The notes under the pieces: model-generated
Database searches by the model: none
What the model was told of the DNA's origin: nothing
What the model saw: the letters and a program-made list of their open reading frames with translations, nothing else
NCBI RefSeq assembly: GCF_014646895.1
Contig: NZ_BMOD01000011.1
Span: forward strand, 62,001 to 126,000
Length of the DNA: 64,000 nucleotides
From: Deinococcus roseus
GTDB lineage: Bacteria > Deinococcota > Deinococci > Deinococcales > Deinococcaceae
Direction of reading: 5' to 3'
Position numbers and translations under genes: made by a program
Shown: piece after piece, positions 39,346 to 48,382 of the stretch
Layout of the letters: each line of letters opens with the position of its first letter
How positions within the stretch are numbered: position 1 is the first letter of the stretch

Positions 39346-40028
39346 TTCAAGCGCACCTGCATTTCATCTTGATTTCTGTGCATCACAAGCTGTCCGGGTT
39401 TCAGGGACAGTCTTTCGGTTCCGGTCCAGCAGTCGCTGGTTTCAAAGTGTCCAGAAGGCCAGTTCAGGCTCAGCACCACCTGCTGCCCAGAGTCACAGGG
39501 GTCCAGGGGTCGGGTGTCCACCTCAAAACGCACTTTGCCCTGGGCCTTGATCCTCTGCTCCAGATCTGGTTTTCCTGCCAAAACAAACTGAAGTTCGATC
39601 TCGTTTTGGGCTTCTCCAATGGTCCCTGCAAAATGCAAAGGCTGCATCTGCCTTGTTGCCTGACCATTTTGCTGGGAGGTCTGGGCTTGCGCCCTGTTCC
39701 AGACCATGCCTCCCAGCAACGTGAGGGTGATTCCCAGGGTGGTCCAGCCTGCTGGAAGGGTCCAGTGGGCAAAATTCAGCTGGCGGGAGAGTCCATGCTG
39801 CCCTCCCAATTGCTCCAGGGCAATGCTCTGTGCCTCCTCAAAACTGTACCCCTGCTGCTGGTGTTGTTCGATGCGTTCCAGCAGGTGGCTTTTCAGTTCT
39901 GCCATGGTCAGCAGGCGTTCCTGGTGGGGCAAACCCCGGGTGGCCTGCAAAAGGTATTTTTGCAATTGCTTTGAAGGCTTTGAAGGTTTTAAAGGCTTTG
40001 AAGGTTTTAAAGGCTTTGAAGTGTTCAT
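39342..40028 (-). CDS. Membrane protein with SKP/LKP tripeptide repeats
   Basis: 228 aa. The N-terminus consists of six [S/L]KP tripeptides encoded by six 9-bp tandem units (39968-40021). Then ELKSHLLERIEQHQQQGYSFEEAQSIALEQLG, which resembles the 'permease prefix' or DUF1700-like helical domain often found with PadR regulators, one membrane helix (AGWTTLGITLTLLGGMVW), and an extracytoplasmic beta-rich part with two Cys (DPCDSGQ, SDCWTG). GGGAGGAA precedes the ATG. Function unknown; position between padR and lepB suggests envelope stress or export. Confidence 0.65.
   Translation of the reverse strand: MNTSKPLKPSKPLKPSKPSKQLQKYLLQATRGLPHQERLLTMAELKSHLLERIEQHQQQGYSFEEAQSIALEQLGGQHGLSRQLNFAHWTLPAGWTTLGITLTLLGGMVWNRAQAQTSQQNGQATRQMQPLHFAGTIGEAQNEIELQFVLAGKPDLEQRIKAQGKVRFEVDTRPLDPCDSGQQVVLSLNWPSGHFETSDCWTGTERLSLKPGQLVMHRNQDEMQVRLK
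39968..40021. repeat. 9-bp tandem repeat inside the coding sequence
   Basis: Six units of GCTTTGAAG or GTTTTAAAG; on the coding strand they give SKP or LKP tripeptides. The number of units could vary by slippage without changing the frame. Confidence 0.85.
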
Positions 40029-40351
40029 GTTCCTCCCAGCAAACCGTCCATGGCCTGCCTGAGCTTCGACCATTCAATTTTTTTCTGCTTCAGGGCTTCC
40101 CTGCCCAGCACACTCAGGCTGTAGTAGCGTCTGGGGGCTCCGCCTTTCTGGGATTCTCCCCAGCTGCTGTCCAGCCAGCCCTGTTTGACCATGCGGTGCA
40201 GCGCCGGGTACAGGCTTCCCTCTTTGAATTCGTAATCTGCGCCCGTGCGGTCCTGAATGCGCTGCAGGATCTCCAGACCATAAGCAGGCTGGGCTTCCAG
40301 CACACTGAGCAGCACCAGGTCCAGTGCCATCAGCTTGGTGTTTGAATCCAT
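40025..40351 (-). CDS. PadR-family transcriptional regulator
   Basis: 108 aa. ALDLVLLSVLEAQPAYGLEI, FKEGSLYPALHRMVKQGWLD and GGAPRRYYSLSVLGREAL are the PadR winged helix and its G-A-P-R-K/R-Y-Y motif. Start at ATG 40351. TATCTTG occurs twice (about 40355-40361 and 40372-40378) with CTTGcatcaCAAG between, a likely operator. The stop overlaps the next start (ATGA), so the whole padR-membrane protein-lepB set is translationally coupled. Confidence 0.87.
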   Translation of the reverse strand: MDSNTKLMALDLVLLSVLEAQPAYGLEILQRIQDRTGADYEFKEGSLYPALHRMVKQGWLDSSWGESQKGGAPRRYYSLSVLGREALKQKKIEWSKLRQAMDGLLGGT

Positions 40352-40466
40352 GTGACTATCTTGCATCACAAGTATCTTGGGAAGCAAGGGACTTTGATGA
40401 GAAATGGCCTGAACAAGAAAGGCGTTTGACCCTGTGCTCCTGTCTTTTTTCCCGTATGCTTTTATC

Positions 40467-41330
40467 GTGCAAGCGAGACTGAAAACCTACCTGGACTTCG
40501 TCCGGTTCGAACACACCATCTTTGCCCTTCCCTTCGCATATGCAGGCATGTTTTTTGCAGCCCAGTCCCAGGGCAGGTGGCCCACCTGGCTGGAATTCCT
40601 GTGGATCACCCTGGCGATGGCCGGAGCCAGAACCGCAGCCATGGCGGCCAACCGCCTGATCGATGCGGGCATCGATGCCGCCAATCCCAGAACGGCAAAA
40701 CGGGAAATTCCCAGCGGCAAAATCAAACCCCTGCAGGCCACCGTGCTGACCCTGATCTCGCTGGGGGTTTTGTGGTTTGCTGCTGCACAACTGAATCCGC
40801 TGGCCTTAAAACTGCTGCCCATTGCAGTGGTCTTTCTGATCCTCTATCCCTACACCAAGCGCTTCACCTGGCTGTGCCATGTCTGGCTGGGCATCACCGA
40901 TGGAGCCGCAGCAGCAGGGGGCTGGATTGCCATCACAGGCATGTGGCACCCTGGAGCCATCGCCCTGTGGCTGGTGGTGGTTTTCTGGATGGTCGGTCTG
41001 GACGTGATTTACGCCACCCAGGACCATGACTTTGACACCCAAAACCGGGTGCAGAGCATTCCAGCCCGTTTTGGCATTCCTGCAGCCCTGAAAATCTCTG
41101 CCTGGTCGCACTTCCTGACCTTTGCCCTGCTGGTTTACTCGGGGTATGTGATTGGCACCAGCTGGGCGTTTTATCTGGCAGCCGTGGTGATGGGCGGGAT
41201 TCTGCTGTACGAGCACCGCATCATCAACCCAAAAGACCTCACCAAAGTGAACATCGCTTTTTTTGATGCCAACAGCTGGCTGGCGCTCACCATGCTGGTG
41301 GGAACTGTGCTGGATGTGATTTTGCGGTGA
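40467..41330 (+). CDS. UbiA-family 4-hydroxybenzoate-type polyprenyltransferase (MqnP-like)
   Basis: 287 aa, polytopic. NRLIDAGIDAANPRTAKREI carries the first Asp motif (NxxxDxxxD) and DVIYATQDHDFDTQ the second; RFEHTIFALPFAYAGMF is typical of the UbiA/MqnP group that prenylates 4-hydroxybenzoate or, in the futalosine menaquinone route, dehydrofutalosine-derived acids. Deinococci make menaquinone, so MqnP is the likelier role. I start at GTG 40467 because TATGCT ends 6 nt before it (leaderless); a longer frame begins upstream of the promoter. Confidence 0.82.
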   Translation: MQARLKTYLDFVRFEHTIFALPFAYAGMFFAAQSQGRWPTWLEFLWITLAMAGARTAAMAANRLIDAGIDAANPRTAKREIPSGKIKPLQATVLTLISLGVLWFAAAQLNPLALKLLPIAVVFLILYPYTKRFTWLCHVWLGITDGAAAAGGWIAITGMWHPGAIALWLVVVFWMVGLDVIYATQDHDFDTQNRVQSIPARFGIPAALKISAWSHFLTFALLVYSGYVIGTSWAFYLAAVVMGGILLYEHRIINPKDLTKVNIAFFDANSWLALTMLVGTVLDVILR

Positions 41331-41339
41331 GCTTGCAGA

Positions 41340-43703
41340 TCACCCGATCCGGCACACCTGCTTGAAGGTGCAATCAAAACAGTGAAACCCTGCGCTGGGA
41401 GTGACATCTCCAGCAGCAAGGCTGTCTTTCAGGTCATGCAGTTGCTTCCAGGCGTCTCTGGCCTGGTTGTCAAAGACACTGCGGCGTCTGGGTTTGGCAT
41501 ACAGATCCCAGGTGTACAGTTCGGTGTCCCAGCCAGCCTGCTGAAAAGCTGCGTAGACCCACAGGTGCTCGGGGTTGTTTTTGAGCAGGGTGCGGATGTC
41601 CGGTTCCTGGGTGACCACATAGATGTTGGCTTTGCGGGTGTCATTGAAGGGCTGGTAGGCATGGGGCCGGAAACGAAATTCCCCCAGCTTGAAATCCCTG
41701 AAGACCCGCAAATTGGGCAAATCCGGCCTGGGAGGCAGGTTGTCTTTCAGGTGCCTTGCCACCTGCTGCTTGAAGTGGTCGGAGTACACCCCATCCAGCA
41801 CAGGTTCAGGCTGGGCCTCCCAGGCAGATTGCCTGAGCAGGCGTTCCATGCGGGTGCGGTCCTGCCTGCTGAACAGCCCTCCAAAGGGTTTTTCGGTGTG
41901 GCTGCTGAGGTAACCACGCAGCTTGCAGGGCAGGTAACGGGTCAGCATCCAGGCGCGGTTTTCCTGCACCGGAGGCACCTTGCTCCACCAGTCCGGGCTG
42001 CCCAGTTTGATGTCCCGGGTGGACAGGGCGTATTCCAGCGGGCTCATGGGCATCACCTGCGGGGTGGTGGCCTGCCCCATCTGGGCCAGCAGGCGGTGGG
42101 GACGCTGCACCCCATCGCGGTCTGCACTGGCATAACTGAGCGTCACCTGCAGTGCACGGGTGAAAACCTCATAAAAGAGGCTTTCTGCAATGCCCCTCAT
42201 GCTGCGGGGCAAACCCAGGTTCAGGCGTTCCTCTTCGGTGAAGAAGAAATCCTCTTTTTCTTCCAGCAGGTACTGGTGTTCGGTGGCATTCATCAGCCAG
42301 AGTTTCTGAAAACGCCTGCCGGTGATTTGCTCCGGGGTGAGCACCCGCACCCCTTCCTGCCGTTCCCGGGTCATGGCCACACTGGGCAACAATGCCATCA
42401 GCCAGTCTTCCAGCACCGTGTGTTTCTGTTTCTCTGCCGGAATCAGTTCAAACACCTCACGGGCCATGATGCGGATGGGGTCCCGGCTGGACTCCGGGTG
42501 TTTGATGCGGTCCAGCAAAGTTTCAATCCAGTTCAGCCAGCCCTGGGAACTGCCATCGGTGGGAGCCGTTTCCAGCATCAACAGGCTCAAAGACTCCCGG
42601 TTCACATCCTCCAGCAGATGGGCATGGATGCCGTTCAGACCACGCCCCTCCAGCTCTTCTGCCACCCTGTTCAATCCCTCATAGAACATGGAGAGGTCAA
42701 AGAGGTCACGGGTGGGGTAATTGCGCCTGCGGGTGGAAAGCAGGGTCATCAGTTTGCGGCCATGGAAACTGTCCACAGGCGTGCCTGGCTGCTCGTCCAG
42801 CAGGGGAATGCGGGCTTCCTCTGCCAGTTTGAGCAAATTCGCTGTGGCGCTGTCTCTGGGCACCACCACAGCCATCTCGCTGGCCGGAATGCCTTCCAAC
42901 AATGCGGCTTTCACCTGTGCCACCACCTGACGGGCTTCCCGGGTGACGTTGGGGTACACCTGCACTGTGAAGGCAGGCAGCGCCTTGTAAGACAGTTCGG
43001 TCACACTGGCCTTCAGAAAATCTGCGTAACCTTCCAGGTCTTTTTTTCCCAGACGGGTCTGGTAAGGATAGGGCGCATTGGCAGGCAGGGTCAGGATCAG
43101 GCTCCTGGAGGTCAGGGCCAGCGCACGGATCAGGCGCAACTCCAGAGGATTCAGTTCGCTGTACCCATCAATCAGCAGGTGTTGAGGACGGGCAGACCAC
43201 TGCAGGCCATTTTCCAGCAGTTCACTGGCCAGCAGGCGCACATCGTCCAGGTCCAGCAGGTGACGTTCCTGCAGTTCCTGCTGGTAGCGGGCAGCAAGGC
43301 CCAGCAGGTGTTTCCCCTGCGCTCCCACTTTGCGGGGATCCAGTTTTCCCGCCACATTCTGTTTCTTGAGGTCCCCAATGGCATGGGCATACAGGGCAGC
43401 CTCACCAGGGGTGGGGTAATCTTTGCGGTCCGACATCAGCAGACGGCCCAGCAACGCCACCCGTCCTGGAATGCTGAGAAAGTTCTTCTCGTTGCCCCCT
43501 CTTTCCAGCACCTCGTAAGCCACGCTCTGCAGGTCGGTGACCCGCACATTCAGGGTGGGCTCTTCGGAGAGGCGTTTGACCAGATCCTGCCTCTGGTGCG
43601 GCAAACAGAACAGCGTCACTCCGTCTTTTGCGTGCTTCCAGGCGTGTTTGAGCACAGCCGTGGTCTTGCCACTGCCTGCTGCGCCCACCACAATCCGCCT
43701 CAT
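41340..43703 (-). CDS. AddB/RexB-like nuclease-helicase protein
   Basis: 787 aa. Walker A GAAGSGKTT (residues 7-15) opens a UvrD-like fold of the AddB type (ADHIV: LLIDGYSELNPLELRLI). The C-terminus is a RecB-type nuclease with ELYTWDLYAKP as the candidate E-x-D-x(n)-K core, and a probable iron-sulphur cluster: LPCKLRGYL upstream and CFDCTFKQVC at the end. AddB normally works with AddA in double-strand-break resection; no addA lies nearby. TAGAGT (complement of 43710-43715) is 6 nt before the ATG, so the transcript is leaderless. Confidence 0.75.
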   Translation of the reverse strand: MRRIVVGAAGSGKTTAVLKHAWKHAKDGVTLFCLPHQRQDLVKRLSEEPTLNVRVTDLQSVAYEVLERGGNEKNFLSIPGRVALLGRLLMSDRKDYPTPGEAALYAHAIGDLKKQNVAGKLDPRKVGAQGKHLLGLAARYQQELQERHLLDLDDVRLLASELLENGLQWSARPQHLLIDGYSELNPLELRLIRALALTSRSLILTLPANAPYPYQTRLGKKDLEGYADFLKASVTELSYKALPAFTVQVYPNVTREARQVVAQVKAALLEGIPASEMAVVVPRDSATANLLKLAEEARIPLLDEQPGTPVDSFHGRKLMTLLSTRRRNYPTRDLFDLSMFYEGLNRVAEELEGRGLNGIHAHLLEDVNRESLSLLMLETAPTDGSSQGWLNWIETLLDRIKHPESSRDPIRIMAREVFELIPAEKQKHTVLEDWLMALLPSVAMTRERQEGVRVLTPEQITGRRFQKLWLMNATEHQYLLEEKEDFFFTEEERLNLGLPRSMRGIAESLFYEVFTRALQVTLSYASADRDGVQRPHRLLAQMGQATTPQVMPMSPLEYALSTRDIKLGSPDWWSKVPPVQENRAWMLTRYLPCKLRGYLSSHTEKPFGGLFSRQDRTRMERLLRQSAWEAQPEPVLDGVYSDHFKQQVARHLKDNLPPRPDLPNLRVFRDFKLGEFRFRPHAYQPFNDTRKANIYVVTQEPDIRTLLKNNPEHLWVYAAFQQAGWDTELYTWDLYAKPRRRSVFDNQARDAWKQLHDLKDSLAAGDVTPSAGFHCFDCTFKQVCRIG

Positions 43704-43824
43704 CCCTTCACTCTATTAAACCACCGGGCAGGGTGGGTGAAGAGGGGGAAATCTGGCCGGTGGAGTGACAGGGGATTCTGTTTCTGGCGTAAAATGGGTG
43801 GCCGTTGGAACTCTGGTGCTGGAG

Positions 43825-43894
43825 GCCGAGAGCCGAGAGCCGAGAGCCGAGAGCCGAGAGCCGAGAGCCGAGAGCCGAGAGCCGAGAGCCGAGA
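43825..43894 (+). repeat. Ten perfect tandem copies of GCCGAGA
   Basis: Exactly 70 bases made of ten identical 7-base units. The perfect identity suggests recent expansion, so copy number may vary between strains. A facing set of complementary units lies at 44041-44070. Confidence 0.92.
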
Positions 43895-44040
43895 ATAATG
43901 TGCTGCATCCAAAGCACTGTGTCAAGTTCTGGAGTCTCAAGACCAGCAACCACAAAGCAACTGTGGTGGTGTCTGGAACAACCCCAGGATTTTGCTTTGC
44001 GAAAATGGTCTCAAATGCCAAAAAAGACTTTGCGTGATGG

Positions 44041-44070
44041 CCCTCGGCCCTGTGCCCTCGGCCCTCGGCA
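44041..44070 (-). repeat. Heptad array (GCCGAGG type) facing the ten-copy array
   Basis: On the minus strand TGCCGAGG, GCCGAGG, GCACAGG, GCCGAGG: four units, one diverged. Together with 43825-43894 it forms an inverted pair. Confidence 0.8.
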
Positions 44071-44093
44071 CAAAAGCGTGTACACTGTTTGAA

Positions 44094-44522
44094 GTGGTAC
44101 TGGAGAACTCCATCGAAGAATTTATCGAACGCTTCCGCACGGATGCAACCCAGGGCAGCCTGTATCCGCAACCGGAAGGCAGTGTTCTGCTGGAATTTGT
44201 TGCAGGCGGACAGGTGATGTACCTGTTTGACCGCACCGGCCCTTACATTGCCCGTCCTGGACCGGCACGGGTGATTGTGCATCCGCTGCTGAAAAGCCTG
44301 GAACCCACAGACCAGCACGAGGAAGTGCTCACCTCTTCACAGATTTCAGCGCTGGAAGGGGTGGGGCAGGTGACCCGCACCGAGAAAGGGTTCATCATTG
44401 TGCAGGCCCGCATTCCCCTGGTGTGCGGCTTGCTGGACCAGGATGTGGTGAACGTCAAACCTGGAGACTGGGTGCGTTTTGAAACCCTGGCTCCCACACA
44501 TGGTTTTTACCTGTTGAAATGA
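44094..44522 (+). CDS. Hypothetical protein upstream of a nucleotide cyclase
   Basis: 142 aa. VVLENSIEEFIERFRTDATQG, then beta-rich VLLEFVAGGQVMYLFDRTGPY and VKPGDWVRFETLAPTHGFYLL; the centre has a helix-rich part (LLKSLEPTDQHEEVLTSSQISAL). I choose GTG 44094 because TACACT ends 7 nt before it; the frame upstream runs into heptad repeats. The stop overlaps the cyclase start (ATGA), so it probably regulates or serves that enzyme. No family recognised. Confidence 0.65.
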   Translation: MVLENSIEEFIERFRTDATQGSLYPQPEGSVLLEFVAGGQVMYLFDRTGPYIARPGPARVIVHPLLKSLEPTDQHEEVLTSSQISALEGVGQVTRTEKGFIIVQARIPLVCGLLDQDVVNVKPGDWVRFETLAPTHGFYLLK

Positions 44523-45058
44523 GCATGGGAACCCCGACCAAACAATTTGTCACGGTGGTTTTCATGGATCTGGTGGGTTCCACCGCCCTGGCCCAGCGCA
44601 TGACGCTGGAGCAATACGGCGAACTCATGAGTGAAGTCCTGCAGGTGGGTTACCTGCGGGTGGCCTTGTTTGGCGGGCGGGTGCTGCAACACCAGGGGGA
44701 TGCTCTGGTGTGCCTTTTTGATGGCAACAAGGTGGAAAGCGCCCTCAGGCTGGCCCAGGAGTGTCACAAACGCATCCATGAGATTGGTGCCGCCCAGCGC
44801 ATTGGGGCGCACCTGCAGTTGCGCATTGGGGTGGCCACCGGAGAGGTGCTGTCCCTGAATGCCGGGGTGACCCTGGCGGTGTATGGCCTTCCGGTGAACA
44901 TGAGCCGCAGGCTGTGCTCCCGGGCCAACCCGGACATGACCCTGGTGTGTGAGAGAACCTATCAGGCGTCTCCTCCAGAAGCGGTGTTCTCTGAATTTGA
45001 TGGTGAAGCCCTGAAGGATTTTGCCAACGAGAACGTCTACGAGTTTCACTGGGTCTAG
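44519..45058 (+). CDS. Class III adenylate/guanylate cyclase-like protein
   Basis: 179 aa, a single cyclase homology domain without a sensor. VTVVFMDLVGSTALAQRM (Asp17) and GRVLQHQGDALVCLF (Asp61) give the two metal Asp; VNMSRRLCSRAN supplies the transition-state Asn and Arg. The residue that normally is Lys before the second Asp (VxKxxGD) is Gln here, so base specificity is unclear and low activity is possible. Overlaps the gene before it; a sensing role may come from that partner. Confidence 0.8.
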   Translation: MSMGTPTKQFVTVVFMDLVGSTALAQRMTLEQYGELMSEVLQVGYLRVALFGGRVLQHQGDALVCLFDGNKVESALRLAQECHKRIHEIGAAQRIGAHLQLRIGVATGEVLSLNAGVTLAVYGLPVNMSRRLCSRANPDMTLVCERTYQASPPEAVFSEFDGEALKDFANENVYEFHWV

Positions 45059-45184
45059 CCCTTGCTGCATTCAAGCTAAATCTGCCTTTACTTTTGCTTC
45101 ATCACCCCCTGAAAATTCTCATAAATGAAAGAAATTTTAGAATCAGGACTTCTGTTCTCATGAGGAGCACCCTATACTGGGCTC

Positions 45185-45862
<678 letters not shown>

Positions 45863-45865
45863 TAA

Positions 45866-45903
45866 ACAACAAAAAAGCGCCCAGAAGGGCGCTTTTTTGT
45901 TGT
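45866..45903 (+). terminator. Strong rho-independent terminator after the response regulator
   Basis: AAAAAAGCGCCC, four-base loop, GGGCGCTTTTTT: a perfect stem directly after the stop codon with a T run. Confidence 0.92.
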
Positions 45904-46110
45904 GCCGAGGGCCGAGAGCCGAGAGCGGGTCTGGGATCACCTGGAGTCAAAGGGAAGATAGGGATTTTAGGCTCCCATTGGCTTCTCAACACATCAATAG
46001 AAGAGCCCTGCAGGAGGGTACAGACTTGCTCGATTTTGCTGGTTTTGCCTGGACTGACATTTCAAAAGAAAGCCTTTTGCCCTGGGCCCTCGGCTCTCGG
46101 CCCTCGGCAC
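45902..46110. repeat. Heptad element with perfect 22-bp inverted ends (GCCGAGA family)
   Basis: GTGCCGAGGGCCGAGAGCCG at 45902 onward is repeated, reversed and without mismatch, ending at 46110. Each end holds three 7-base units. At 209 bases overall it resembles a small non-autonomous element, but no target duplication is evident. Confidence 0.8.
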
Positions 46111-46182
46111 TTTCCACGGCCTTCCCTTTCTCAGCATTCCAGTGTCCAACCTTTCACAAAAAACCCTAAACTGTGGATCAGA

Positions 46183-47658
46183 ATGACTTTACGCTGGCGA
46201 TTGACCCTGCTCTACACCACCGTGATGGGCCTGATTCTCAGTTTCATCATGCTCACCGTGTTCAGTGTGATGACCCGCATCATCGACACCAACATCCGCA
46301 CCGACCTGATCCGCAGCATGGACCAGGGCATCAAGGTCAACAACATTCAGGGCGTGCCTTACAGCTGGACGCTCAATTTTGGCAACGCCTGGGTGTTGCT
46401 TTCAGACCTTTATGGGCAGGTGGATGTGTATTTCTTTCCAGAAGCGGAATTGCCCAACCTCACCCAGCAAAACCTGGAGCCCAGCCACCTGGAAATGAGC
46501 CCCAACCTGGCCCGCACCCTCGCTTCAGGAAAAAACCTGCAGCTCTCCACCAGTGAGTATGCCCAGATCATTCGCAATGGCAAGGACGAACCTTACTTCA
46601 CGGAAATGGACATCCGCACCGACAACCAGATCAAACACCTGCAGGTGATTGCCCGTCTGATGCCTGTGCAACTCCCCAACATCGGGGTGTACAGCGGGGT
46701 GGTCCTGCTGGCCCGTGATGTCACCGAGATTGAAGATGTCTTCACCGCACTGAAAACCGTGCTGTTCTTTGTGACCCTGCTGGCCATTGTGGGGATGGGA
46801 ATCACCATTTACGGGGTCTCTGCCCGTGCCCTCAAACCCCTGCGTTATGTGCAGGCCGCTGCAGAAACCATCACCGAGAAGAACCTCAGTTCCCGCGTCC
46901 CTGTTCCCAACACCCACGACGAGGTGGAGTCTCTGGCCACCACCATCAACGATGTGCTGGCCCGACTGGAAAATTCTTTTGAAATGCAGCGTCACTTCAC
47001 CAGCGATGCCAGCCATGAATTGCGCACCCCGGTCACGGCCATCGGAGGACACGCCGGGTACCTGCTCAGGCGCACCAATCCCACTCCGCAGCAAGCCGAA
47101 AGCCTCACCATCATCAAGAACGAATCGGAAAGGCTCTCCCACCTGATCCAGAGCCTGCTGGAACTGGCCCGTGCAGACGCTGGATCTGTGGCCATGAACC
47201 TGCAACCCATGCTGGCCCTGGCCTTCATGGAGGACCTGCGGCGTGAACTGAAACCCATTCTGGGACAGGCTGAACTGGAGGTCGGTGGTCAGGAGTTCGC
47301 CTTCATGGCGGATCCGGCCCGCATGAAGCAGGTGATGATCAACCTGGTGAGCAACGCCCTGAAAGCTGGCTCCAGCAAGGTCACCCTGGAGGCCCACCTG
47401 GAAGGCAAACAGGTGCATTTCGTGATCAGGGACAACGGTCCGGGGATTGCCCAGGAGCACCTCTCGAAGCTCTTTGACCGGTTCTACAGGGTGCAGGAAT
47501 CCCGAAGCCGCGATGAAGGCGGCAGCGGTCTGGGCCTTTCCATCGTGAAGACCATCATCGATGCCCACCAGGGCCGGGTGTGGTTCGAATCTAAAGTCGG
47601 GGAAGGCACCCGGGTGCATGTGCTCTTGCCCTACAAAGAAGTGGTGGTGGAGGAGTGA
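46183..47658 (+). CDS. Sensor histidine kinase
   Basis: 491 aa. N-terminal membrane helix (LLYTTVMGLILSFIMLTVF), extracytoplasmic sensor of about 130 residues, second helix (VLFFVTLLAIVGMGITIYGV), HAMP domain (ARALKPLRYVQAAAETITEK), and the HisKA site His278 in SDASHELRTPVTA. ATPase boxes: NLVSNALKAG, DNGPGIAQEHLSKLFDRFY, GGSGLGLSIVK. Start at ATG 46183; TAAACT ends 10 nt upstream, so the leader is minimal. Probable partner of the regulator at 45185. Confidence 0.9.
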   Translation: MTLRWRLTLLYTTVMGLILSFIMLTVFSVMTRIIDTNIRTDLIRSMDQGIKVNNIQGVPYSWTLNFGNAWVLLSDLYGQVDVYFFPEAELPNLTQQNLEPSHLEMSPNLARTLASGKNLQLSTSEYAQIIRNGKDEPYFTEMDIRTDNQIKHLQVIARLMPVQLPNIGVYSGVVLLARDVTEIEDVFTALKTVLFFVTLLAIVGMGITIYGVSARALKPLRYVQAAAETITEKNLSSRVPVPNTHDEVESLATTINDVLARLENSFEMQRHFTSDASHELRTPVTAIGGHAGYLLRRTNPTPQQAESLTIIKNESERLSHLIQSLLELARADAGSVAMNLQPMLALAFMEDLRRELKPILGQAELEVGGQEFAFMADPARMKQVMINLVSNALKAGSSKVTLEAHLEGKQVHFVIRDNGPGIAQEHLSKLFDRFYRVQESRSRDEGGSGLGLSIVKTIIDAHQGRVWFESKVGEGTRVHVLLPYKEVVVEE

Positions 47659-47706
47659 AGGTGCGCAGCTTCATGTGCCTTTCAGGCAATCTGGGATACT
47701 GAAACC

Positions 47707-48372
47707 ATGCGAGTGCTGTTGCTGGAAGACGACGAACGGATCCGTTCCCCACTGGCACGTTACCTGCGTGAAGAGGGCTACGCCGTGGACGAAGCCGCAG
47801 ATGCCACCACCGCCCAGACCCTGGTGGGGCTGTACCCCTTCGATGTGATGATTGCCGACATCCGCCTCCCGGAAGGACCCGATGCCGGTTTCGAGCTGGT
47901 GAAACGCATCCGGGCAGATGATTTCAGTTTTCCCATCCTGTTCCTGAGCGCCAGAGACAGCCTGCAGGACAAACTGCACGGCTTGCAACTGGGTGGAGAC
48001 GACTACCTGGTCAAACCCTTCCACCTGCAGGAGGTGACTGCCCGCATCCGGGCCATCCTGCGGCGCGGCAAAACCCTCACCCCCCAGGAAACCCTCCATG
48101 AGGACCTGAAGTTCGACTGGGCCAACCGCAGGTTCTTCAAAGGCACCCAGGAGGTGCACCTGACCGGCAAAGAAATGGGTTTGCTGGAACTGCTCAGCAG
48201 CAACCCCGGACGCCTTTACACCCGTGAAGAAATTGTGGACCGGGTGTGGGATTCCTCTTTTGATGCCGAAACCAACGTGATCGACGTGTACGTCAGGAAC
48301 CTGCGGCGTAAACTGGGAGATGGTGTGATCGAAACGGTGCGCGGCGTGGGCTACCGCTTCCCCACCCCCTGA
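47707..48372 (+). CDS. OmpR-family response regulator
   Basis: 221 aa. Receiver with Asp51 in VMIADIRLPEGPDAG and Lys in DYLVKPFHLQE; C-terminal winged helix (LTGKEMGLLELLSSNPGRLY, VIDVYVRNLRRKLGDG, VRGVGYRFPTP). The hexamer GATACT ends 6 nt before the ATG, again suggesting a leaderless start. It is followed after 10 nt by its cognate kinase. Confidence 0.93.
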   Translation: MRVLLLEDDERIRSPLARYLREEGYAVDEAADATTAQTLVGLYPFDVMIADIRLPEGPDAGFELVKRIRADDFSFPILFLSARDSLQDKLHGLQLGGDDYLVKPFHLQEVTARIRAILRRGKTLTPQETLHEDLKFDWANRRFFKGTQEVHLTGKEMGLLELLSSNPGRLYTREEIVDRVWDSSFDAETNVIDVYVRNLRRKLGDGVIETVRGVGYRFPTP

Positions 48373-48382
48373 GGAGGTCCCC

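Larger units (their letters stand above)
43704..44093. other. Divergent intergenic region with heptad arrays
   Basis: 390 bases between the AddB-like gene and the next plus-strand gene. It contains the AddB promoter (43710-43715), a ten-unit perfect heptad array (43825-43894), about 145 bases without a gene, the facing heptads (44041-44070) and the leaderless promoter TACACT (44081-44086). Confidence 0.7.
45863..46182. other. Intergenic region between response regulator and sensor kinase
   Basis: 320 bases with the terminator (45866-45903), a heptad pair with perfect 22-bp inverted ends (45902-45923 and 46089-46110), and the -10-like TAAACT (46167-46172) of the kinase gene. No gene seen in the 165 bases between the repeats. 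Confidence 0.7.

Noticed and set aside
43825..43894. CRISPR-like array
   Set aside because: Units are 7 bases and directly tandem, with no spacers and no cas genes.
41382..43898. Very long open frame on the plus strand opposite the AddB-like gene
   Set aside because: It is the antisense shadow of a recognisable conserved protein; composition is rich in His, Gln and Gly, and no start signal or homology is seen. The same applies to the long frames opposite priA, atpI, the nuclease gene and amtB.
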